A DNA stretch of 64,000 bases from an uncultured Anaerolineae bacterium (lineage in GTDB: Bacteria > Chloroflexota > Anaerolineae > Promineifilales > Promineifilaceae), in contig CALEAD010000007.1 of the NCBI GenBank assembly GCA_937943625.1, positions 186,001 through 250,000 of the forward strand, in the 5' to 3' direction. Positions 44,857 to 55,017 of the stretch are shown here, in pieces. The translations under genes and the position numbers were made by a program. Each line of letters opens with the position of its first letter. Position 1 is the stretch's first letter. Below the pieces are notes generated by a model, which saw nothing but the letters and a program-made list of their open reading frames with translations, was not told the origin of the DNA and made no database searches.

Positions 44857-47796
44857 TTACACCACTGACTTCGTCTCCTGGCTGTACGCCTCAACTGGCA
44901 GGCAGGTACAAACCAGGTGGCGGTCGCCGTACACGTTATCCACGCGGCTGACCGGTGGCCAGAACTTGGCTTCGCGCACCCAGGGCAAGGGATAGGCGGC
45001 CTGTTCGCGGCTGTACGGCCGTTGCCAGCTATCACTCATCACCACTTCGGCTGTGTGCGGCGCGTGAAACAGCGGGCTCTCTTCATGCGCCACTTCGCCG
45101 CGCGCAATGGCGGCAATCTCGCCGCGAATGGCAATCATTGCCTCGCAGAAGCGGTCCAGCTCTTCCAGGGATTCACTCTCCGTGGGCTCAATCATCAGTG
45201 TGCCCGGCACAGGGAAGCTCATGGTCGGCGCATGGAAGCCAAAGTCCATCAGCCGCTTGGCCACGTCATCCACCGGCACGTAGTCGCGCAACGGCCGTAA
45301 ATCCACAATACACTCGTGCGCCACACGGCCGTTTTTCCCCTTATACAGCACCGGGAAATGCGGGTCTAAGCGATGCGCCACGTAGTTGGCATTCAAAATT
45401 GCCACCTTCGTTGCCATCTCCAGCCCTTCCGTGCCCATCATGGCAATGTAGGCATAAGAAATAGGCAACACGCTAGCGCTACCCCACGGGGCTGAAGAGA
45501 CCGGCCCAATTGCCTGGCTGCTGCCCACCCCTTCCACCACCGGATGCCCTGGTAAGAAAGGCGCCAGGTGCGTCGCCACACCAATCGGCCCCATCCCAGG
45601 GCCGCCGCCGCCATGCGGAATGGCAAACGTCTTGTGCAGATTCAGGTGCACCACATCCGCACCAATATCGGCCGGGCGCGTCAGCCCCACCTGCGCGTTC
45701 ATGTTCGCGCCATCCATGTACACCTGCCCGCCATGCGCATGCACAATGGCGCAAATCTCCTGGATCGCTTCCTCAAACACGCCATGCGTTGAAGGATACG
45801 TCACCATGATCGCCGCCAGATTTTCCTGGTGCTCCGCCGCCTTCGCGCGCAGGTCTGCCACGTCAATGTTGCCCTGGTCATCACAGGCCACCACCACCAC
45901 CTTCAGCCCCGCCAGCGTGGCGCTCGCCGGGTTCGTACCATGTGCCGAGCTGGGAATCAGGCAGACGTTGCGGTGTCCCTGCCCTCGTGACTTGTGGTAG
46001 GCGCGAATAACCAACATGCCTGTGTACTCCCCCTGCGCGCCAGAGTTGGGTTGCAGGGAGATCGCGGCAAAGCCGGTAATTTCCGCCAGCCACTTTTCCA
46101 GCCGCGCAAACAGCAGCTGATAACCGGCCGCCTGCTCCTTCGGTACAAAGGGATGCAGTCCGCCAAATTTTGGCCACATGACCGGCAGCATTTCCGCCGT
46201 GGCGTTCAGCTTCATGGTGCAGGAGCCAAGCGAAATCATGGAATCGGTCAGGGAGATGTCCCATTTTTCTAGCCGCTTGATGTAGCGCATCATCTCCGTT
46301 TCTGTGTGGTAGCTGTTGAAAACGGGGTGGGTCATGAAGGCGCTCTGGCGGGCATGCGGTAGGGAGTAGGCCAGGGTGATGCTATCAGCCAGGTCGGCCA
46401 GATCAAACTGCGCCTCGTCAGCGCCAAAAACGAGCAGCAGCGTTTGCAGGTCTTTCTCCAGGGTGATTTCATCCAGAGAAACGCCCACAGCCCCATCGGC
46501 AAAGTAACGCAGGTTCACCTCGTGCGCCAGCGCCGCCGCGCGAATTTCCGCCTGGTTGCGCGGGCCGCCACTGATTTTCAGCGTGTCAAAGATGGGAGCG
46601 TCATTGACGCGGTAGCCCAGTTTTTGCAGACCTGCGGCCAGTGTCAGCGTCAGCAGGTGAACGCGCTGGGCAATGCGCCTCACTCCTTCCGGGCCGTGGT
46701 AGACGGCATACATGGAGGCAATAATGGCTAACAGCACCTGCGCCGTGCAGATGTTGCTGGTGGCCTTTTCGCGGCGGATGTGCTGTTCGCGCGTTTGCAG
46801 CGCCATGCGCAGCGCCCGCCTACCCTGCGCATCTACGGAAACGCCAATGAGACGGCCGGGCATGGTGCGGGTCAGGTCTTCACGCACGGCCATGAAGGCG
46901 GCGTGCGGGCCGCCGTAGCCCATGGGCACGCCAAAGCGCTGGCTGTTGCCCACCACCACGTCGGCGCCAAATTCGCCTGGGGGACGCAGCAGGGTGAGCG
47001 CCAGCAGGTCGGTGGCCACTACGGCCAGCGCGCCATGCTCGTGCGTGCGCGCAATGAAGGCTTCGTAGTCGAGGATGTTGCCTTCGGTGTCCGGGTATTG
47101 CAGCAGCACGCCAAAGGTGGGGGTGCTAAAGTCGTAGCGGTTGTGGTCGCCTACGATTACCTGAATGGCTAGCGGTTCGGCGCGGGTTTGCACCACGGCA
47201 ATAGTCTGCGGGTGGCACTTTTCCGAGACAAAGAAGGTGGTGGCGGTGGATTTGCGCGGCTTGTTGCGCTCACACAGGGTCATGGCTTCGGCGGCGGCCG
47301 TGCCCTCATCAAGCAGAGAGGCGTTGGCCACATCCATGCCGGTCAGGTCGCTGACCATCGTTTGGAAGTTGAGCAGCGCTTCCAGCCGCCCCTGGGCAAT
47401 TTCTGGCTGGTAGGGAGTGTAGGCAGTGTACCAGCTAGGGTTCTCGAAGATGTTGCGCAGGACGACCGGGGGCATGATGCAGTCATAGTAACCCATGCCG
47501 ATGAAGCTGCGGAACATCTGGTTTTGCGCCGCGATGGCGCGCAGTTCGCTAAGGATTTCTGATTCGCTGCGCGGCTCTTCGAGTTGGAGACGGCCGTTCA
47601 TGCGAATGTTTGCCGGTATCGTTTCGTCCATCAGGGCATCCAGCGAGGGCACACCCAGGGCGTCTAACATTTTTTGCAGCTTTGCGCCGGTAGAGCCAAG
47701 ATGGCGGTCTACAAAATGGTCGGTAGGTTTGAGCAGGTCGCGGTTGTGCCCCTGGCCAGCGCCGTTACCGCTCATCGTGGGGTTAGAATGGGTCAT
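44857..47796 (-). CDS. gcvP: Glycine dehydrogenase (decarboxylating), P protein
   Basis: A 979-residue single-chain P protein of the glycine cleavage system, which decarboxylates glycine with PLP and passes aminomethyl to the lipoyl arm of GcvH. The PLP lysine lies in [20 protein letters not shown]. The N-terminal half ([20 protein letters not shown]) and C-terminal half are both present, as in E. coli-type P proteins. The ATG at 47796 has TGGAGA upstream. It follows gcvH on the same transcript, under the glycine riboswitch. No gcvT is in the window. Confidence 0.96.
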   Translation of the reverse strand: MTHSNPTMSGNGAGQGHNRDLLKPTDHFVDRHLGSTGAKLQKMLDALGVPSLDALMDETIPANIRMNGRLQLEEPRSESEILSELRAIAAQNQMFRSFIGMGYYDCIMPPVVLRNIFENPSWYTAYTPYQPEIAQGRLEALLNFQTMVSDLTGMDVANASLLDEGTAAAEAMTLCERNKPRKSTATTFFVSEKCHPQTIAVVQTRAEPLAIQVIVGDHNRYDFSTPTFGVLLQYPDTEGNILDYEAFIARTHEHGALAVVATDLLALTLLRPPGEFGADVVVGNSQRFGVPMGYGGPHAAFMAVREDLTRTMPGRLIGVSVDAQGRRALRMALQTREQHIRREKATSNICTAQVLLAIIASMYAVYHGPEGVRRIAQRVHLLTLTLAAGLQKLGYRVNDAPIFDTLKISGGPRNQAEIRAAALAHEVNLRYFADGAVGVSLDEITLEKDLQTLLLVFGADEAQFDLADLADSITLAYSLPHARQSAFMTHPVFNSYHTETEMMRYIKRLEKWDISLTDSMISLGSCTMKLNATAEMLPVMWPKFGGLHPFVPKEQAAGYQLLFARLEKWLAEITGFAAISLQPNSGAQGEYTGMLVIRAYHKSRGQGHRNVCLIPSSAHGTNPASATLAGLKVVVVACDDQGNIDVADLRAKAAEHQENLAAIMVTYPSTHGVFEEAIQEICAIVHAHGGQVYMDGANMNAQVGLTRPADIGADVVHLNLHKTFAIPHGGGGPGMGPIGVATHLAPFLPGHPVVEGVGSSQAIGPVSSAPWGSASVLPISYAYIAMMGTEGLEMATKVAILNANYVAHRLDPHFPVLYKGKNGRVAHECIVDLRPLRDYVPVDDVAKRLMDFGFHAPTMSFPVPGTLMIEPTESESLEELDRFCEAMIAIRGEIAAIARGEVAHEESPLFHAPHTAEVVMSDSWQRPYSREQAAYPLPWVREAKFWPPVSRVDNVYGDRHLVCTCLPVEAYSQETKSVV

Positions 47797-47825
47797 GGGT
47801 TTCTCCAGGTGAATCAGATGACTTT

Positions 47826-47897
47826 GTTGACCGCAGACTGCGGATAGTGGACGGTAACCAAATATCGCGGTCGGCGGCCAATCGCCGGCGGTCAAAT
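47826..47897 (+). repeat. GACCGC-rich intergenic element, copy 7, short
   Basis: TTGACCGCAGACTGCGG and ATCGCGGTCGGCGGCC with GGCGGTCAAATGA, in the gcvH-gcvP gap. Confidence 0.6.
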
Positions 47898-47900
47898 GAG

Positions 47901-48287
47901 TTATTCTCTTTCGTCGCAATACGCCTGGTATGCGGCGGCATCCATCAGTTTGTCTAGTTCCCCCAGGTTGCTGAGCTTGACTTTGATCAGCCAGGAGCCG
48001 TAGGGGTCAGAATTGAGTTTTTCGGGGGTGTCAACGAGGGCTTCGTTTACGGCCGTAATGTCGCCAGACGCTGGCATATACAGGTCGGCCGCCGCCTTCA
48101 CCGACTCAACCACGCCAAAGGTCTCGCCAATGCCAAAAAAGTCGCCCACTTCGGGCAGCTCCAGGTAAACGATGTCGGAAAGAGCGTCCTGGGCATAGTC
48201 GGTAATGCCCACCGTGCCAATGCCATCTTCCACTTTGATCCATTCATCTTCTTTGGTGTACAGATATCCATCTATTATCTTGCTCAT
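47901..48287 (-). CDS. gcvH: Glycine cleavage system H protein
   Basis: A 128-residue lipoyl carrier protein. The lipoylated Lys lies in [16 protein letters not shown] (about residue 64), and the C-terminus has [22 protein letters not shown] is eight bases before the ATG at 48287. It is the first gene of the gcvH-gcvP operon, about 100 bases after the riboswitch terminator. Confidence 0.96.
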   Translation of the reverse strand: MSKIIDGYLYTKEDEWIKVEDGIGTVGITDYAQDALSDIVYLELPEVGDFFGIGETFGVVESVKAAADLYMPASGDITAVNEALVDTPEKLNSDPYGSWLIKVKLSNLGELDKLMDAAAYQAYCDERE

Positions 48288-48299
48288 GATTTTGCCTCC

Positions 48300-48374
48300 G
48301 GGGGTGGGGTTGGTTAGTTGGTTAGTTGGTTGGGTACTGGTCAACTAACCAACCAGCAAACCAACCAGTAAATG
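48300..48374. repeat. TTGGTTAG tetramer-like run and its inverse
   Basis: GGTTGGTTAGTTGGTTAGTT is followed by ACTGGTCAACTAACCAACC, making a long imperfect hairpin between the riboswitch and gcvH. Confidence 0.6.
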
Positions 48375-48418
48375 CAAAAGGACGCAAGCAAGCGGGTCTT
48401 CCCGTCTGCTGGCGTCCT
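48375..48418 (-). terminator. Riboswitch-controlled intrinsic terminator
   Basis: On the minus strand GGACGCCAGCAGACGGG and CCCGCTTGCTTGCGTCC pair around a four-base loop and are followed by TTTT. The 5' arm overlaps the 3' end of aptamer 2, so aptamer closure and terminator formation exclude each other. Confidence 0.75.
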
Positions 48419-48622
48419 CTGTCATTGACCTGAGAGATTCACAGCACCACTGATGCTGCTTGCTCCATCGGTGCGAACTTGTAGTAACGTCATTCGCTTT
48501 CCAAAGGCGCTCGTCCGCCCGGTCCTTTTGCCTGAGAGTTTCGGGGTAGGCGCCTGCTTACCCGTTGCCCCTTCGGCGACCTGTTTCTTGTGTGAGTTGA
48601 GGGTGAAGAAGATTCTCTCCCG
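48413..48622 (-). promoter_or_regulatory. Tandem glycine riboswitch
   Basis: Two aptamers on the minus strand. Aptamer 1 (48622 to about 48519) has GGGAGAGAATC, CGCCGAAGGGGCAA and ACTCTCAGGCAAAAGGACC. Aptamer 2 (about 48518 to 48413) has CACCGATGGAGCAAG and AATCTCTCAGG ending AGAGGAC. These are the conserved glycine-binding core sequences. It lies upstream of gcvH-gcvP and, by the overlap with the terminator, should act as an ON switch with glycine. Confidence 0.93.
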
Positions 48623-48656
48623 AACGGCCGTTTCCTTGTATAAAGTTGTCTAACAA

Positions 48657-48684
48657 ATTGTATTGTACGGATTGCTGGGGTCAA
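48657..48684 (-). promoter_or_regulatory. Promoter of the glycine riboswitch operon
   Basis: TTGACC (48679-48684, minus), 16 bases, TACAAT (48657-48662); a second overlapping TACAAT is five bases upstream. Transcription would begin a little before aptamer 1. Confidence 0.65.
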
Positions 48685-48760
48685 TTGCAAGCGAGGTAGC
48701 CGGCAAAGTAGGGCGTGCTGGCGTTTGGGGAAGTGGGAAGGGGCGGTTAAAATCGAGCGC

Positions 48761-50005
48761 ATGAGGCAGTGGTTGTGTCACAATACGGCCGTGCGCCAGG
48801 GGTTGATCGTTTTCCTCGGCGTGCGGCTGCTTTTCACCTTGTGGGCGGCAGGGGTTGCCCTGCTGTTACCCACGCCAGTTGAGCCAGATGAGGTGCTACG
48901 GCCGTATCTGGGTGAGGCACAGCTTGGCGACGGCATGAACGGGCTGCTGCTTGCACCCTGGCAGCGATTTGATACACAACGGTATATGCGCATTGCCCGC
49001 GACGGCTATGCCACAGAAGAGGACTCTGTTTTTCCGCCCCTGTATCCCTGGCTGGTGCGCGCGCTCAGCTTGCCGCTGGGCAGCAATACCCAGGCGCGCC
49101 TGACGGCGGCGCTGCTCATCAGCAATGGCGCGGCACTGGCGCTGCTGATGCTGCTCTATCACGTCACGGCACGGGAACTGGGGGAAATACACGCCACGCG
49201 CGCGCTGCTTTACCTGGCGCTTTTCCCCAGCGGCTTTTTCCTCTTTGCAGCCTATACGGAGCCGCTTTTTTTGCTGCTGGCGCTGGCGGCGCTGTGGGCG
49301 GGGCGCAACGGCCGTTTTGCCTGGGCAGGCGTGTTCGGCTTTCTGGCCGCCGCTACGCGCCTGACTGGCTGGGTACTGGCGCTGCCGCTGGCCTACGAAG
49401 CCCTGCGCCACGCCATTTCCTCTTCCCACGCCTCACGCCTCACGCTTCATGGTTCACGCTTCACGTTTCACGTTTTACGCCCTCCGCTCACCTGTCACCT
49501 GCTGCGCAATCTGCTTTTTGCTGCGCTGCCGGGGCTGGCGCTGCTGCTTTTTCTGGTCTATCGTTGGCAACTGGGACTGCCACCGCTAACGGAGGTATAC
49601 GGCCGTTACTGGTTCCAGCAAACCGGCATTCCGGGCCAGGACATTTTAACTGCGGCGCAAACCCTCTTCTTTGGCGGCGAAGCACGGCGCAACGAGTTAT
49701 TTGCCCTGGCGCTGGATTTTGCCTGTGCGCTACTGCTCATTGTCACAACAGCGCTCAGCTTTCGTCGCCTGGGGGTGGGGTATGGGCTGTACGCGGCGCT
49801 GCTGCTGCTCTTTATGCTGCTGCCCACTTCGCCGGTGAAGCCGCTGTACTCTTTCTCGCGCTATGCCCTGGCTTTCTTTCCCACGTTCATGCTGCTGGCG
49901 CAGTGGGGGCAAAATCGGTGGGTGCACCGGCTGCTGCTATATGGCTTTTTGGCGCTGGCGCTTTTTTACAGCGGGCAGTTTTTCATGTGGGGCTGGGTGG
50001 GGTAA
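48761..50005 (+). CDS. PIG-V-like mannosyltransferase family membrane protein
   Basis: A 414-residue multi-helix protein (about ten helices) of the GT-C fold. The catalytic loop after the first helix contains APWQRFDTQRYMRIARDGY, the RFD...Y..IA..GY pattern of PIG-V-like enzymes. PSGFFLFAAYTEPLFLL is a second conserved segment. These transfer mannose or a similar sugar from a polyprenyl donor on the outside of the membrane. Residues about 222-241 are coded by an ACGTGAA-type repeat (49428-49481), which looks like an insertion in a loop. ATG 48761 is chosen; no strong ribosome binding site. The end overlaps the convergent YbaK gene by 23 bases. Confidence 0.8.
   Translation: MRQWLCHNTAVRQGLIVFLGVRLLFTLWAAGVALLLPTPVEPDEVLRPYLGEAQLGDGMNGLLLAPWQRFDTQRYMRIARDGYATEEDSVFPPLYPWLVRALSLPLGSNTQARLTAALLISNGAALALLMLLYHVTARELGEIHATRALLYLALFPSGFFLFAAYTEPLFLLLALAALWAGRNGRFAWAGVFGFLAAATRLTGWVLALPLAYEALRHAISSSHASRLTLHGSRFTFHVLRPPLTCHLLRNLLFAALPGLALLLFLVYRWQLGLPPLTEVYGRYWFQQTGIPGQDILTAAQTLFFGGEARRNELFALALDFACALLLIVTTALSFRRLGVGYGLYAALLLLFMLLPTSPVKPLYSFSRYALAFFPTFMLLAQWGQNRWVHRLLLYGFLALALFYSGQFFMWGWVG
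49428..49481. repeat. ACGTGAA-type repeat inside a coding region
   Basis: Units cacgcctcacg, cacgcttcatg, cacgcttcacg and ttcacgttttacg, read through in frame by the mannosyltransferase gene. They are the complement of the intergenic runs at 1107 and 26761. Confidence 0.7.
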
Positions 50006-50501
50006 AAGGCGCATCATCTGGCAACGGCCGTTCTGCCAGATCAAGCACCTCATCCCCCACCACGCGGCGCAGTTCCGTTGGCGCCAGACACAGCAGCGCA
50101 TTGGTTTCGCCACCGCCACCGTAGAGAATAGGCTGTCGGTAAACGGCCGTGTCCACCACCGTGCGCAGCGCCTGACGGTGGCCAAATGGCGGCACCGCCC
50201 CCACCACGTAGCCCGTGATCGCCTGCACCTCATCGGCTGTGCCCGTCTTCAGCCGCCGCCGCGATATCTCCAGGTAATCTGCCAGCCACTTCCAGGCAAT
50301 GCGCGCCACGCCACAGCTAATGACCAGCAGCGGCTGCCCATCGGCCAGGAACAGCACCGTTTTGATGATCTGGTCAGGCGAGATTTGCAGCACGGCTGCT
50401 GCCTGCGGTACGGTCAGCGTGCTGCCGGGCAGGTGAATGATTTGTGCGCGGATCTGCTGCACTTCGATAAATTGCTGCAAATGGGTGCTGTTGAATGTCA
50501 T
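49983..50501 (-). CDS. YbaK/EbsC-family aminoacyl-tRNA deacylase
   Basis: A 172-residue protein of the YbaK fold, which removes wrong amino acids from tRNA. The conserved Lys lies in PDQIIKTVLFLADGQPLL, the GYVVGAVPPFGH glycine loop and YGGGGETNALLCLAPTEL follow. AAGGA precedes the ATG at 50501. It overlaps the convergent mannosyltransferase gene by 23 bases. Confidence 0.9.
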   Translation of the reverse strand: MTFNSTHLQQFIEVQQIRAQIIHLPGSTLTVPQAAAVLQISPDQIIKTVLFLADGQPLLVISCGVARIAWKWLADYLEISRRRLKTGTADEVQAITGYVVGAVPPFGHRQALRTVVDTAVYRQPILYGGGGETNALLCLAPTELRRVVGDEVLDLAERPLPDDAPFTPPSPT

Positions 50502-50536
50502 GCGAACTATCCTTATTTACGGCCGTCTCTGATATA

Positions 50537-50675
50537 CTCCCTTGAAAATGACCGCCGACGGCCACCTGTAAGTGCAACCCAGGCGGCCAACCCTGGTTGG
50601 CAGGCGCAGGTTTGGTAGCCTGCGTAACGTTTTCATTCGTGGTGGTGCGCTCACGCATGAGGTCTCCCTTGAAAA
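50537..50675 (-). repeat. Leader repeat upstream of YbaK gene
   Basis: Contains GGTCATTTTCAAGGGAG twice (near 50548 and 50680 on the minus strand) with ACGCAGGCTACCAAACCTG between. Together with the next element it fills the 319-base gap before galT. Confidence 0.65.
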
Positions 50676-52388
<1,713 letters not shown>

Positions 52389-52421
52389 CCTGTCAGTCAA
52401 TCAGGCTAACCGACTGAGCGG

Positions 52422-54893
52422 CTACTTCTGCGGCAGCACCACATGAAACGTCGCACCGGGGCAGGTTTCTTCATTATAGCCGGGGCTTTCTGCCCAAATC
52501 AGCCCCCGGTGCGCTTCCACAATGCCGCGCGCGATCGTCAACCCCAGGCCAGGGCCACCCCCCTTGAACTTGGTCTGACCACTGGAGTGCAGCGTCGCAG
52601 GCCCAATGCGGTAGAACTTGTCGAAAATCAGCGTCAGCGCCTCGCGCGGAATGCCAATGCCGGTATCGCGAATGACAATTTCTACCCCTTCTGTCGGCCA
52701 GTCAAAGCGGGGGGGGGTATGCCAGAAACGGCCGTCTACGTGCACCTCACCCCCATCCGGCGTGTACTTGATGGCATTCACCAACAGGTGACGGAACAGC
52801 ACCTTCAGCAAATCCTCATCCCCCTGCACCGTCGGCAACGTGTTCAGCCCATCATGCAGCAAGATCGTCTGCTGCCGCTCCGCCAGGTCATACGTCAGTT
52901 CAACCACCACCGCGCCAATCACCTCATACAGGGAAACCGGCTCCACAAACGGCTTCAGCGTGTGGCTGTCAATTTTCACCATCAGCAACATGTTGTTGAC
53001 AATGGTTTGCAGACGATCCACGCCGTGGACAATGCCATTCAGCAGACGCGCCTGCTGCTCGGTAGCGACGAAGTTGGAGGTTTTTTGCAGCAGCTGGCTA
53101 TACCCTTTCATCACCGTCAGCGGCGTGCGCAATTCATGCGCCGTGACGCTAATAAAATCCGACTTGGCCTGATCCAGCCGCTCCAGTCGCTCATACGCTT
53201 CTTGCAGCGCTTTGGTGCGTTGGCGCACCTCATACTCCAGCTGTTCATTGAAGCGGCGCGCATAGTTATACAGCCGCGCATTTTCCAGGGCAATGGCCGC
53301 CTGCGCGGCAAACGAGGTGGCCACGGCAATAGACTCCTCGTCAAAGGGTTCATCCTTTTCCCGCGCCAGGGAAAGCATGCCGGTCACCTCATCCTTGTGG
53401 ATCAGCGGAATGCCCAGCCACGCCTCTGGAATGGGCAGGTCGGCTACCTGCTGCCAGTTAGAGTAAGTTGTCATATGTCGTAATGCCAACGGCCGTTTCG
53501 ACTCATAAATCACATAAAAAATATCGTCTGCGCGCTGGGATGCAAGCGGCACCTTAATCTGCAAGAAGCGTTCATCGTTTGGAAAACCGCGCACGGCGCG
53601 CGAAACGAGATATTCTCCTTCCTTCATCAGCAACGCAGCGCGATCATAGGGAACCAACAGCGCCAGTTGCGTCAATATCTGCCGCAGCACCTCATCCAGC
53701 TCCAGGGTGCTGGTAAGCGCCTGGCCGATCGTTTGCAGCGTTTCTGCCAGCAGACGACGATGCTGCTCCTGCGCGTACAAAGAGGCATACAGGCTGGCCT
53801 CTTTTTGCGTGGCCTGGGTTTGGTGCAGCAACTCGAGCGAGCGGATTTTCCGGCTGTTTTCCTCATTGAAGAGCAATTCGCGCACGGCGTGGAACTGCTT
53901 ATAATGCGCTAGCGCCTGCGCCAGATCGCTACTCTCTTCATAGATAGCCGCCAACTGCTCATGCGCTTCTAAGAGCAGCTTACGGTAGCCGAGGTCGGTG
54001 GCCAGGGAAACGGCCGTTTGCAACGTCTGGATCGCTTCAGGGGTCTGTTGTAATTGGCGCTGTATCTTACCCAACGCCAGCAGCACGTCTGCCTCCAGCT
54101 CAATCTGGCCATGCTGCCGCGCCAGCGCTAGAGACTCTTCCAACTGCGCCACGCCTTCCTGCACTCGCCCCAGTTTCAGATAGATATCGGCCAGGTTGTT
54201 CAACGCCGCAATGCACACGCGCTGGTAAACGGGCTGGCTATAACAAATTTGCAACGCTTCCTCAACGGCCGTGAGTGCCTCCTCAAACTGCTGCTTCTGG
54301 CACAGCACCTCACTCAGATTCGACAACGCCAATGCCGCCCAGTAAGGCTGCTGCAACTGCTGAAAAATAGGCAGGCAGTCAGAAAAATAAGTTTGCGCCT
54401 TTTCCACCTCGCCCAGGTGGCGGTAAATAGCCCCCAGGCTGAGCAGCGCCCGCGCGCGGTGGTAAGCATCCCCCTGCTCTTCACTTAGCGTCAATTGGCG
54501 CAGCGCCAGCTCCAGCGCCTCAGAATAGTTGCCCAGCAAATGATGAATGACCACTAAATTCGCCAGCACCTGTGGCAGCAAGTGCGTGAGGGCGTGTGTC
54601 TGTATCAGATTTTGCGCCTCCAAAGAGTGCACCAGCGCCACATCTGCCGCTTGCAGGCGCATGTGCGCTGCCCCCAGGTTGCACAAAGCCTCTGCCACAC
54701 CCGGCACGTATGGGGCATCACCAGGCTCATTGCGCTGCGCCAGCTCATACGCTTCTTCTGCCAGGCAGAGCGCACGTTGCACGTCGCGCGTATTTAGCTC
54801 ACGGGAGAGGGCATTGAGCGCGTCTATGCGCGCCTGCGTGCTTTGCGCCTGCGCCAGCTCTTGTTCCAGTTGTGAAATACATCCGTTAAACAT
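52422..54893 (-). CDS. TPR-GAF sensor histidine kinase
   Basis: An 823-residue cytoplasmic kinase. TPR repeats occupy about 5-330 (for example ALFLLGAIYRHLGEVEKAQ-type units, here SLGAIYRHLGEVEKAQTYF). A short coiled coil leads to a GAF domain (about 380-540), a second coiled coil, HisKA with SVTAHELRTPLTVMKGY, and HATPase with HLLVNAIKYTPDG, RDTGIGIP and GPGLGLTIARGI. The TPR array suggests sensing through protein contact. No response regulator is adjacent. Divergent from mutS. ATG 54893 is chosen; GTG 54899 is possible. Confidence 0.9.
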   Translation of the reverse strand: MFNGCISQLEQELAQAQSTQARIDALNALSRELNTRDVQRALCLAEEAYELAQRNEPGDAPYVPGVAEALCNLGAAHMRLQAADVALVHSLEAQNLIQTHALTHLLPQVLANLVVIHHLLGNYSEALELALRQLTLSEEQGDAYHRARALLSLGAIYRHLGEVEKAQTYFSDCLPIFQQLQQPYWAALALSNLSEVLCQKQQFEEALTAVEEALQICYSQPVYQRVCIAALNNLADIYLKLGRVQEGVAQLEESLALARQHGQIELEADVLLALGKIQRQLQQTPEAIQTLQTAVSLATDLGYRKLLLEAHEQLAAIYEESSDLAQALAHYKQFHAVRELLFNEENSRKIRSLELLHQTQATQKEASLYASLYAQEQHRRLLAETLQTIGQALTSTLELDEVLRQILTQLALLVPYDRAALLMKEGEYLVSRAVRGFPNDERFLQIKVPLASQRADDIFYVIYESKRPLALRHMTTYSNWQQVADLPIPEAWLGIPLIHKDEVTGMLSLAREKDEPFDEESIAVATSFAAQAAIALENARLYNYARRFNEQLEYEVRQRTKALQEAYERLERLDQAKSDFISVTAHELRTPLTVMKGYSQLLQKTSNFVATEQQARLLNGIVHGVDRLQTIVNNMLLMVKIDSHTLKPFVEPVSLYEVIGAVVVELTYDLAERQQTILLHDGLNTLPTVQGDEDLLKVLFRHLLVNAIKYTPDGGEVHVDGRFWHTPPRFDWPTEGVEIVIRDTGIGIPREALTLIFDKFYRIGPATLHSSGQTKFKGGGPGLGLTIARGIVEAHRGLIWAESPGYNEETCPGATFHVVLPQK

Positions 54894-55017
54894 GCGCACA
54901 ATTCTAACACAAGTACAGGCAACATCCGGCGAAAGGGGCGTGAAATATCAATTGCCAAGCACCTCAAAGCCAAGTAACATTTCCCCACATTTATCCAACA
55001 TCCTAATCCGCTTGCTC

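Noticed and set aside
48300-48374. TTGGTTAG units as a CRISPR array
   Set aside because: Units are 4-8 bases with no spacers, and no cas genes are present.
54547-55017. N-terminal extension of mutS
   Set aside because: This stretch is antisense to the start of the TPR kinase and does not resemble MutS; the family begins at the ATG at 55018.
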